In this document: positions 8,548 through 15,428 of the stretch, in pieces
Numbering within the stretch: position 1 is the first letter of the stretch
Layout: each line of letters begins with the position of its first letter
DNA from: Magnetococcales bacterium
GTDB lineage: Bacteria > Pseudomonadota > Magnetococcia > Magnetococcales > Magnetaquicoccaceae
NCBI GenBank assembly: GCA_015231375.1
Contig: JADGBT010000038.1
Location: forward strand, 1 to 34,462
DNA length: 34,462 bases
Direction: 5' to 3'
The notes under the pieces: generated by a model
Databases searched by the model: none
What the model saw: only the letters and a program-made list of their open reading frames with translations
Told to the model about the DNA's origin: nothing
Translations under genes and position numbers: made by a program

Positions 8548-10362
8548 GTGCTTGACTTACTGCGCAACATCGCCATCATCGCCCACGTGGACCATGGCAA
8601 AACCACCCTGGTTGATAAACTGCTTCAGCAATCCGGTACGCTCGCCCAGCGGGGCGATGTCCAGGAACGGGTGATGGACTCCAACGACCTGGAACGGGAA
8701 CGGGGAATCACCATTCTGGCGAAAAACACCGCCATTCAGTGGCGGGAATATCGCATCAACATCGTGGACACCCCAGGCCATGCCGACTTCGGTGGCGAGG
8801 TGGAACGGGTGCTGTCCATGGTGGACTCCGTGCTGCTGCTGGTGGACGCGGTGGATGGTCCCATGCCTCAGACCCGTTTCGTCACCCGCAAGGCGTTCGA
8901 CATGGGATTCAAGCCCATCGTGGTGATCAACAAGGTGGACCGGGATGGCGCCCGTCCTCTGTGGGTGCTGGATCGCACGTTCGATCTGTTCGATCGTCTG
9001 GGTGCCACGGATGAGCAGTTGGATTTCCCGGTGGTGTACGCCTCGGCTCTCGAAGGGTGGGCGTCGTTGCAGCCGGATGTCAAAGGCCGGGACATGGAAG
9101 CCCTGTTTGAAACCATCGTGGATCGCACGCCGCCTCCCACGGTGGAGCTGGATGGCTATTTCCGCATGCGGGTGTCGGCTCTGGATCACAGCAATTATGT
9201 CGGGATCATCGGCATTGGCCGGGTGGAACGGGGTACGGCCGTGGCCAACAGCCTGGTGACCGTGGTGGCTCCGGACGGACAGCGTCGCAACGGCAAAATA
9301 GCCAAGATCTACAGCTTTCTTGGCCTGGAGCGCATCGAGGTGCAGTTTGCACGGGCTGGCGAGATCATCGCCTTCACCGGGGTGGAAGGGTTGGGGATTT
9401 CCGACACCTTGTGTCATGTCGAGCATGTCGAGCCGTTGCCGGCCTTGGCGGTGGATCAGCCGACGGTGAGCATGACCTTTCAGGTCAACGACTCGCCCAT
9501 GGCGGGTCAGGAGGGGAAATTCGTCACCAGTCGTCAATTGCGGGAGCGGCTTTTCAAGGAACTGGAACACAACGTCGCCCTGCGGGTCGAAGAGACCGAC
9601 AACAGCGACCGTTTTCGGGTATCGGGCCGGGGCGAGTTGCATCTGTCCATTCTGATCGAGAACATGCGGCGCGAAGGGTATGAACTGGGGGTCTCCCGGC
9701 CCGAGGTGATCCTGCGCAACATCGACGGGGAGTTCAAGGAGCCATACGAATACCTTACCGTGGATGTGGAGGAGACCCATCAGGGTCCGGTCATGGAAGC
9801 GTTGGGCATGCGGCGTGGCGACTTGAAGGACATGGTTCCGGATGGTCGGGGTCGGGTCCGGCTCGACTACATCATTCCCGCCCGTGGCCTGATCGGTTTC
9901 CAGACCGAGTTCCGGACCATGACCTCGGGAACCGGTCTGATCTCGCGTATTTTCCACGAATACGGTCCCCTGACCCAGGCCAATCTGGGAGGACGCCGCA
10001 ACGGGGTGTTGATCGCCATGGATGTGGGCAAGACCGTGGCTTATGCCTTGTGGAATCTTCAGGAGCGGGGACGTCTGTTCGTGCCTCCGGGGGTTCCGGT
10101 CTACGAGGGGATGATCATCGGCATCAACAGCCGCAATCAGGATTTGGTGGTCAACCCCATGAAGGGCAAGCAGTTGACCAACATCCGCGCGTCGGGTTCC
10201 GATGACGCCATCTTGTTGACTCCGCACATGAACTACTCTCTGGAGCAGTGTCTGGAGTTCATCAACGACGATGAACTGGTGGAGGTGACTCCCAAGAGCC
10301 TGCGCATGCGCAAGAAACTGCTCAAGGAGCACGAACGCAAGAGGGGGCAGCGCGGGGTCTGA
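8548..10362 (+). CDS. typA: Ribosome-associated translational GTPase TypA/BipA (604 aa)
   Basis: An EF-G/EF-Tu-like GTPase that binds 70S ribosomes and helps 50S assembly and stress adaptation. Seen: G1 AHVDHGKT (12-19), G2 within the RERGITI region, G3 [17 protein letters not shown]4 NKVD, then EF-G-like domains II, III and V and the TypA-specific C-terminal domain ([18 protein letters not shown]). The length is typical; E. coli TypA is about 607 aa. The start is GTG at 8548 with AAGGAA 6 nt upstream, and the protein begins [18 protein letters not shown] as in the family. It is preceded by a small coiled-coil gene and followed after 40 nt by a Sel1 protein in the same direction. Confidence 0.97.
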   Translation: MLDLLRNIAIIAHVDHGKTTLVDKLLQQSGTLAQRGDVQERVMDSNDLERERGITILAKNTAIQWREYRINIVDTPGHADFGGEVERVLSMVDSVLLLVDAVDGPMPQTRFVTRKAFDMGFKPIVVINKVDRDGARPLWVLDRTFDLFDRLGATDEQLDFPVVYASALEGWASLQPDVKGRDMEALFETIVDRTPPPTVELDGYFRMRVSALDHSNYVGIIGIGRVERGTAVANSLVTVVAPDGQRRNGKIAKIYSFLGLERIEVQFARAGEIIAFTGVEGLGISDTLCHVEHVEPLPALAVDQPTVSMTFQVNDSPMAGQEGKFVTSRQLRERLFKELEHNVALRVEETDNSDRFRVSGRGELHLSILIENMRREGYELGVSRPEVILRNIDGEFKEPYEYLTVDVEETHQGPVMEALGMRRGDLKDMVPDGRGRVRLDYIIPARGLIGFQTEFRTMTSGTGLISRIFHEYGPLTQANLGGRRNGVLIAMDVGKTVAYALWNLQERGRLFVPPGVPVYEGMIIGINSRNQDLVVNPMKGKQLTNIRASGSDDAILLTPHMNYSLEQCLEFINDDELVEVTPKSLRMRKKLLKEHERKRGQRGV

Positions 10363-10402
10363 CGATTTTTGCCATGATGGAAAAGGGGAGGGGGCCAAGA
10401 GC

Positions 10403-11323
10403 ATGATGACGCGCAAGGAAGTGGCAGTATTGCGGGAGGCGGCGGAGCAGGGTGAGGCCAATGCCCAATGTCAACTTGGCACCCTTCATCTCAAGGGGGA
10501 TCAGGATGGGGTCTCCAAGGATGACAAGGAGGCGTTGAAGTGGTTCCGGCTGGCGGCTGAACAGGGGCATCCCCTGGCCCAGCAGAATCTGGGCATGTTG
10601 TATCATCAGGGCAAGGGGGTGCCGAAGAATGGTCCTTTGGCCATCAAGTGGTTTCGTCTGGCCGCCGAGCAGGGCGCGGTGCATGCCCAGTACAATCTGG
10701 GGGTGATCCTGGAGGCGGGCAAACTGGTGCCCGCCAATCTTGCGGAGGCGGTCCGGTGGTTTCGTCTGGCCGCCGAGCAGGGCAATGCCCACGCCCAGTA
10801 TCATCTGGGTTTGAGCCATCGTCAGGGCAAGGGAGTGCCCAGGGATGAACGGGAGGCGGTCCGGTGGTTTCATCTGGCTGCCGAGCAGGGTTTGGCTTTG
10901 GCCTGTTTCAATCTGGGATTGATGTACGACGCCGGAGAAGGTGTGGCCAAATCCCCCCAGCAGGCGTTGAAGTGGTTTCGGGCGGCCGCCGATCAGGGGT
11001 TGGCCCAGGCCCGGCTTCAGTTGAGCCGGGTTTACAGCGAAGGCCGGGGGGTGGACCGGGATGACGCGGAGGCGGCCCGTTGGTGTCGTCAGGCCGCTGA
11101 ACAGGGGTATGACATGGCCCAGTTGAACTATGGTTGCATGCTCGCCATGGGGCAGGGGGTGCCGGAGGATCATGCCCAGGCCTACATGTGGCTGGAGTTG
11201 GCCGCTATGCAGGGCAACGCCGAGGCTGTCGCGCGGCGGGATCATCTGGCCGAGGTGATGAGTCCGGTCCGCATCGGACAGGCCCAATCCCGGGCGCGTC
11301 AGTGGAGACCTGCCGGACGTTGA
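10403..11323 (+). CDS. Sel1-repeat protein (306 aa, 7 repeats)
   Basis: Almost the entire protein is a run of about seven 36-residue Sel1-like repeats with the pattern AAEQGxxxAQxNLGxxYxxGxGVxxDxxxAxxWFRL. A capping helix pair follows at the C-terminus (YMWLELAAMQGNAEAVARRDHL). Such alpha-helical solenoids mediate protein-protein contacts. No signal peptide or membrane segment is visible, so a cytoplasmic adaptor is likely; the partner is unknown. ATG at 10403 follows an AGGGGG stretch; a second ATG follows immediately. It lies 40 nt after typA and is probably in its transcription unit, which ends at the strong hairpin at 11373. Confidence 0.9.
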   Translation: MMTRKEVAVLREAAEQGEANAQCQLGTLHLKGDQDGVSKDDKEALKWFRLAAEQGHPLAQQNLGMLYHQGKGVPKNGPLAIKWFRLAAEQGAVHAQYNLGVILEAGKLVPANLAEAVRWFRLAAEQGNAHAQYHLGLSHRQGKGVPRDEREAVRWFHLAAEQGLALACFNLGLMYDAGEGVAKSPQQALKWFRAAADQGLAQARLQLSRVYSEGRGVDRDDAEAARWCRQAAEQGYDMAQLNYGCMLAMGQGVPEDHAQAYMWLELAAMQGNAEAVARRDHLAEVMSPVRIGQAQSRARQWRPAGR

Positions 11324-11372
11324 ACGCTTCTTGTTTCGGAAGAATGTAAACTTTTGAAAGAAAAGAAGGGGT

Positions 11373-11408
11373 CTGGGGAATTCATTCCCCAGGGTTTTGT
11401 TTTTTTTA
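11373..11408 (+). terminator. Rho-independent terminator after the Sel1 gene
   Basis: CTGGGGAA-TTCA-TTCCCCAG forms a perfect 8-bp stem (11373-11392) with a 4-nt loop. A T-rich run (GGTTTTGTTTTTTTT) follows directly. It closes the typA/Sel1 transcription unit. Confidence 0.85.
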
Positions 11409-11440
11409 TTAATGAATAAAGTTTTATGTTTTCTAAAGTC

Positions 11441-11490
11441 CCAAGGGCTTTGCCCTTGGATCCCACCAGGGTCCATTGGCCCCTGGACCC
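11441..11490. repeat. Pair of intergenic hairpins (REP-like)
   Basis: Two perfect inverted repeats follow each other: CCAAGGGC-TTT-GCCCTTGG (11441-11459) and GGGTCCA-8 nt-TGGACCC (11469-11490). They have no T-tract, and the sequence style is that of dispersed intergenic palindromic repeats in GC-rich proteobacteria. Only one copy is in this window, so the repeat nature is inferred. Confidence 0.4.
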
Positions 11491-11626
11491 CATCAGTGAG
11501 TCAGATAACAGACCCGGTAACGCACTGGTCTCTTTCTTGCATCGTGATGAAGGGTCCATCTCCGAGTTGACGCATCATGTGACGCTTGGGGATGATCACT
11601 CTTTATCACCATCAGGGGACAGAACG

Positions 11627-11896
11627 ATGCACGCTTCCACCCTCTCCGATTCCATGCGTTCGACCAATCCGGGACTGCATGCCCAGGCTTTGCTCGAAGC
11701 CAACGAGGAGCGGATCAACGCCCTTCACCATACCCTGAAACTGCTCGAAAGCGAACGCCGCACCCTGTGTGGTCAGTTGCAGGGTCAGGTTGGTCTTTCG
11801 GCCAGCGAAATCAATTGGCTGTTTCGTCCTGCCGCTCCACTGGGCGAACACCACTATTTCGCGGATCGTCTTGGCGTGATGCACGGAAGTTGCTGA
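11627..11896 (+). CDS. Small hypothetical protein (89 aa)
   Basis: ATG at 11627 has AGGGGAC about 8 nt upstream. The frame is open further upstream, but that part runs through the hairpin repeats and is unlikely to be translated. The product has a central amphipathic helix (about 20-60, ALLEANEERINALHHTLKLL, then ESERRTLCGQLQ) and a C-terminal segment with several aromatics and histidines (FRPAAPLGEHHYF). I do not recognise the family. It is followed after 33 nt by a good terminator, which supports it as a separate expressed gene. Confidence 0.6.
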   Translation: MHASTLSDSMRSTNPGLHAQALLEANEERINALHHTLKLLESERRTLCGQLQGQVGLSASEINWLFRPAAPLGEHHYFADRLGVMHGSC

Positions 11897-11929
11897 AAAA
11901 GCCCTTCCGCCACGATTGGGATGGGATGG

Positions 11930-11971
11930 CCCCAGACGGTATGATGTAGTAACACCGTCTGGGGCTTTCTT
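11930..11971 (+). terminator. Rho-independent terminator
   Basis: CCCCAGACGGT (11930-11940) pairs perfectly with ACCGTCTGGGG (11954-11964) across a 13-nt loop and is followed by CTTTCTTG. It ends the small gene at 11627-11896 and may also stop read-through from the opposing UDP-sugar operon. Confidence 0.8.
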
Positions 11972-12061
11972 GCGTGGTCTGGCTGTGGCCCCTTCGAAAG
12001 CGAATGCGGCCAAAGCGTGCGGGAGAGCGGCCTGGATGTGATGGCCGCTCTCCCGGTCGCA

Positions 12062-13192
12062 TCAATGGGGCGCCGACCACACGGTCCGGTTCACATAGTC
12101 GATATAGCTCAAGACAATGCGCAGCATCTGTTTGGAGACGGCCCCGGCTTCGTAGTCCGCTACGGGCCGCATGACCCGTTTGGTCCGATCGTGCTGGGCG
12201 ATGATCACCCGCACCGCGTCCAGCACCCGATCTTTTTTCAGTCCGCTCATGATCAGCGTGCCCACATCCATCCCTTCCGGACGCTCGTGGGCGTTGCGAA
12301 TGGTGATGGCGGGCAGATTCAGCAGGGATCCTTCCTCGGTGATGGTGCCGCTGTCCGACACCACGCACAACGCCTCCATTTGCAACTTGATGTAGTCGCA
12401 GAAGCCGAAGGGCTTGAGAAATTGAATGTGGCGGTTCAACTGGCCCAGTTGCAGCGCGTCGAGCCGTTTCCGGGTGCGGGGGTGGGTGGAAACGATCACC
12501 GGCATGTTGTACTGCTCTGCCAGGGCGTTGAGGGTTTCGACCATATCCAGCAGGTTTTGCGGGGTATCGACATTCTCTTCCCGATGGGCGCTGACGATGA
12601 AGAACTGACCCGCTTTCAGCCCCATGCGTTGCAGTGCGTCCGATTGTTCGATCTTCGGCATGTAGTGGTCCAGCACCTCACGCATGTGGGAGCCGGTCTT
12701 GATGATGGTCTCGGGACGGATGCCTTCGGCGATCAGGTAACGACGCGCATGCTCGGTGAGCACCAGATTGATGTCGCTGAGGTGGTCGAGCACCTTGCGG
12801 TTCAGTTCTTCCGGCACCCGCTGGTCGAAGCAGCGGTTGCCCGCCTCCATGTGGAACACCGGAATCTTGCGGCGTTTGGCGGCGATCACCGCCAGACAGG
12901 AGTTGGTATCCCCGTAGAGCATCACCCCATCCGGTTTTTCCTGTTCCATCACCAGATCGGCCTTTTCGATCACCCGGGCAATGGTCTGGGCCGCGTTTTC
13001 GCCCACCGCTTCCAGGAAATGATCCGGTTTGCGGATTCCCAGGTCTTCGAAGAACAGTTGATTCAGTTCGTAGTCGAAGTTCTGGCCGGTATGCACCAGA
13101 ATGTGTCGGGTGTGTTGGTCAAACTCGGCAATCACTCGGCTCATCTTGATCAGTTCGGGCCGGGTGCCCACAATAGTCATGATTTTAAACAT
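12062..13192 (-). CDS. Non-hydrolysing UDP-sugar 2-epimerase of the CapG/FnlC/WbvD type (376 aa)
   Basis: Cytoplasmic enzyme that inverts C-2 of a UDP-2-acetamido-2,6-dideoxy-L-hexose. GTRPE (9-13), YGDTNS, THPRT, SAHREENVD and SDSGTITEEG mark the UDP-GlcNAc 2-epimerase fold. MEAGNRCFDQRVPEELNRK is the signature of the CapG/FnlC branch, as opposed to ordinary WecB, whose motif is VEAGLRS. It is the last gene of a three-gene operon, and its start overlaps the end of the 4,6-dehydratase gene by 8 nt. Because the middle enzyme here is RmlD-like, the likely product is UDP-L-QuiNAc from UDP-L-RhaNAc (WbvD role) rather than UDP-L-FucNAc. The symbol is left empty because the two isofunctional names cannot be separated by sequence alone. 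Confidence 0.88.
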   Translation of the reverse strand: MFKIMTIVGTRPELIKMSRVIAEFDQHTRHILVHTGQNFDYELNQLFFEDLGIRKPDHFLEAVGENAAQTIARVIEKADLVMEQEKPDGVMLYGDTNSCLAVIAAKRRKIPVFHMEAGNRCFDQRVPEELNRKVLDHLSDINLVLTEHARRYLIAEGIRPETIIKTGSHMREVLDHYMPKIEQSDALQRMGLKAGQFFIVSAHREENVDTPQNLLDMVETLNALAEQYNMPVIVSTHPRTRKRLDALQLGQLNRHIQFLKPFGFCDYIKLQMEALCVVSDSGTITEEGSLLNLPAITIRNAHERPEGMDVGTLIMSGLKKDRVLDAVRVIIAQHDRTKRVMRPVADYEAGAVSKQMLRIVLSYIDYVNRTVWSAPH

Positions 13193-14198
13193 TTTTCAAT
13201 TCTTCCTTGATGTAATCCAGTTTCATCAGCAATGTTTTGACCTGTTCCACATTCAGGCGATGGGTGCTGTGCGAGGTGTAATCGTCTTGATGCGAGATTT
13301 TTTCTTCGCCTTCGCTGAAGTATTTCGCGTAATTGAGATTGCGGTTGTCGGCGGGGATGCGATAGTACCCTCCCATATCCTGGGCGTGGGCCATCTCTTC
13401 GCGGGAGATGAGGGATTCGTACAGTTTTTCCCCGTGCCGGGTTCCGATGATGCGAATCGGGTTGTCTTTGCGGAAGAGTTCCTTGAGGGCCTGCGCCAAG
13501 TCACCCACGGTGGAGGCCGGGGCCTTTTGCACGAAGATGTCCCCCTGCTGACCGTGTTCGTAGGCGTACAGCACCAGATCCACCGAGTCTTCCAGGGACA
13601 TGAGGAAGCGGGTCATGTTGGGATCGGTCACGGTCAGGGGTTGATTTTCCTTGAGCTGGGAGACGAACAGCGGAATCACCGAGCCACGGGAGGCCATGAC
13701 ATTGCCATAGCGGGTGGCGCAGAACACCGTTTCCCCTTCGCCTTGCATGCGGGCCTTGGCAACCATCAATTTTTCCGCCATGGCCTTGGAGATGCCCATG
13801 GCGTTGATGGGATAGACCGCCTTGTCCGTGCTTAACACCACCACCCGCTTGACCCCGTTGGCCGTGGCCGCGTTCAACACGTTTTCGGTGCCGGTCACAT
13901 TGGTGCGCACCGCTTCCATGGGGTAGAACTCACATGATGGCACCTGTTTCAAGGCGGCGGCGTGGAAGACATATTCCACCCCTTTCATCGCCTGATGCAC
14001 GCTGTCGTAGTCCCGGATGTCGCCGATGTAGAATTTGAGCTTGTTGTGGTTCATCGCGATGCGCATGTCTTCCTGCTTCTTCTCGTCGCGACTGAAGATG
14101 CGGATTTCGCGTACATCGGTGGTCAGAAAACGATTGAGCACGGTATTTCCGAAAGAACCCGTGCCACCGGTGATCATCAGCACTTTATCTTTGAACAT
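13185..14198 (-). CDS. capE: UDP-GlcNAc 4,6-dehydratase/5-epimerase, inverting (CapE/FnlA/WbvB type, 337 aa)
   Basis: First committed step of UDP-L-6-deoxy-HexNAc synthesis: it turns UDP-GlcNAc into UDP-2-acetamido-2,6-dideoxy-L-arabino-hexos-4-ulose. The start MFKDKVLMITGGTGSFG holds the Rossmann GGTGSFG loop. IRIFSRDEKKQEDMR, HAAALKQVPSCEFYPMEA and STDKAVYPINAMGISKAMAEK are near-textbook CapE/FnlA. Met replaces the usual SDR Tyr in MxxxK (MGISK), as in CapE. The C-terminus contains GTRHGEKLYESLISREEM. It is the middle gene of the operon, 12 nt after the reductase and overlapping the 2-epimerase by 8 nt. Confidence 0.93.
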   Translation of the reverse strand: MFKDKVLMITGGTGSFGNTVLNRFLTTDVREIRIFSRDEKKQEDMRIAMNHNKLKFYIGDIRDYDSVHQAMKGVEYVFHAAALKQVPSCEFYPMEAVRTNVTGTENVLNAATANGVKRVVVLSTDKAVYPINAMGISKAMAEKLMVAKARMQGEGETVFCATRYGNVMASRGSVIPLFVSQLKENQPLTVTDPNMTRFLMSLEDSVDLVLYAYEHGQQGDIFVQKAPASTVGDLAQALKELFRKDNPIRIIGTRHGEKLYESLISREEMAHAQDMGGYYRIPADNRNLNYAKYFSEGEEKISHQDDYTSHSTHRLNVEQVKTLLMKLDYIKEELKNV

Positions 14199-14210
14199 GG
14201 CAGGTCCAGG

Positions 14211-15065
14211 CTATTGGTAGGTATGCATGATATGGATCAATTCAGGCCACCCGGGCGCGCGATAGCCTGTCGCCAGTTGAAAGCGTTGCGCGTTGAGGGA
14301 ACGGTCGATCACCAGACGGTCATCCGCTTCGATTGCGATGGTTTTGTCATACGCGTCGGCGATCAGGCGTAGCAGGTCGAACTTGTTGATCGGTTCCGCC
14401 GCGACATGATACAGACCGGACAGTTCCGGATTGGGGATCACCACATCACGGATCACCTGGGCGAAAACCACGGTGGGCAATCCGGAGAAGATGGCGCGGG
14501 TGAAGCCTTTGCAGCGTCCCTGCTGGGCCAAGAACCAATCCAGTAGACCATATTGGCTTTGCAGTTCGTGTCCGATGGTGGAGGTGCGCAAGGTGACGGC
14601 GCCGGGCTGGTGGAGTTCTCCCAGGGCTTTGGATTTGCCGTAGACATCCCGGGCGTCGGCGAAATCCGACTCCACGTATCCACCCTTCTCGCCGGAAAAG
14701 ACACAATCGGTGCTGACGTGGATCAACCGGGCGCCGGCCAGTTTGCACACTCTGGCCAGACGGTGGGGCATCAGGGCGTTGATGGGCAGGGTGATCAGCG
14801 GATCATCCGCTTCGGGTTTGTGTTTGGTCAGGCCGGCGCAGTTGATCACCACCTGGGGGCGAACCCGGTCCAAGACGGAAACCAGGGAATCGAAGGCTTC
14901 CAGTTCAACGCCGTCGATCAACCGGTCGGCGATGGAGGGGGCGAAGAACCGTTTCACCGCCGGGGAGCGGACGCTGCCGAACACCTCCCACTCCTGTTTT
15001 TCGCTGAGAACGCGCAAAACAGTGCTGCCGATCATGCCGCTGGCACCCAACACTAATGCTTTCAT
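14211..15065 (-). CDS. RmlD-like NAD(P)H reductase of the UDP-6-deoxy-L-HexNAc pathway (WbvR type, 284 aa)
   Basis: An SDR protein with an N-terminal dinucleotide loop GASGMIGS, STDCVFSGEKGGYVE and the catalytic YGKSK (YxxxK). It resembles dTDP-4-dehydrorhamnose reductase. As the first gene of the operon with capE and the 2-epimerase, it should reduce the C-4 ketone of the CapE product. CapF/WbjC/FnlB reductases of the L-FucNAc route are about 370 aa with a C-terminal cupin that epimerises C-3. That domain is absent here, as in WbvR of the L-QuiNAc route. The frame extends to 15119, but ATG at 15065 (MKALVLGASG) fits the family and has AAGGCG upstream. Confidence 0.85.
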   Translation of the reverse strand: MKALVLGASGMIGSTVLRVLSEKQEWEVFGSVRSPAVKRFFAPSIADRLIDGVELEAFDSLVSVLDRVRPQVVINCAGLTKHKPEADDPLITLPINALMPHRLARVCKLAGARLIHVSTDCVFSGEKGGYVESDFADARDVYGKSKALGELHQPGAVTLRTSTIGHELQSQYGLLDWFLAQQGRCKGFTRAIFSGLPTVVFAQVIRDVVIPNPELSGLYHVAAEPINKFDLLRLIADAYDKTIAIEADDRLVIDRSLNAQRFQLATGYRAPGWPELIHIMHTYQ

Positions 15066-15428
15066 GGTGACGCCTTGGAACCGTTTTTTCTGGTTGAGAG
15101 TCTTTGTCGAGCGTGACACGATTGGATATCCGGCGACCGCCTTCTTTTAAGGATGCTCCAAGTGGGGAATTTTCTCAAAGAGCGGTCACAGTGTCAATGG
15201 TGGAGCGCAACCCCTTTCATGGCTTGGGATGTCGTGATCCGGTTGTCCGGCGGTTGCGCGTCATGGGGAGTCGGATGGTTTGGGTCATGGATGCTTTAAC
15301 GGTTCTGGTGGTCGACAGGGGTGGCGTTCGGTTTTTTTGTTGATCAGAACCCTTGGCAGTGTGAGCCTTGTGAGGCACACTGGACAGGGCCAAAGGCGTC
15401 CTTTTCCAAACCGTCGAGAGGGTGAATC
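15066..15428. other. Divergent intergenic region with a 7-bp inverted repeat
   Basis: It separates the minus-strand sugar operon from the plus-strand Sel1 gene and must hold both promoters. I could not identify confident -35/-10 pairs. CAGTGTG (15357-15363) and CACACTG (15376-15382) form a perfect inverted repeat with a 12-nt centre, a possible operator ahead of the Sel1 gene. Nothing else stands out. Confidence 0.35.

Noticed and set aside
8557-10461. 634-aa antisense frame over typA
   Set aside because: TypA is unmistakable on the plus strand; the antisense frame is rich in His, Gln and Pro, typical of a shadow.
12062-13192. WecB (UDP-GlcNAc 2-epimerase making ManNAc)
   Set aside because: The MEAGNRCFDQRVPEE signature and operon with CapE place it in the CapG/WbvD branch.
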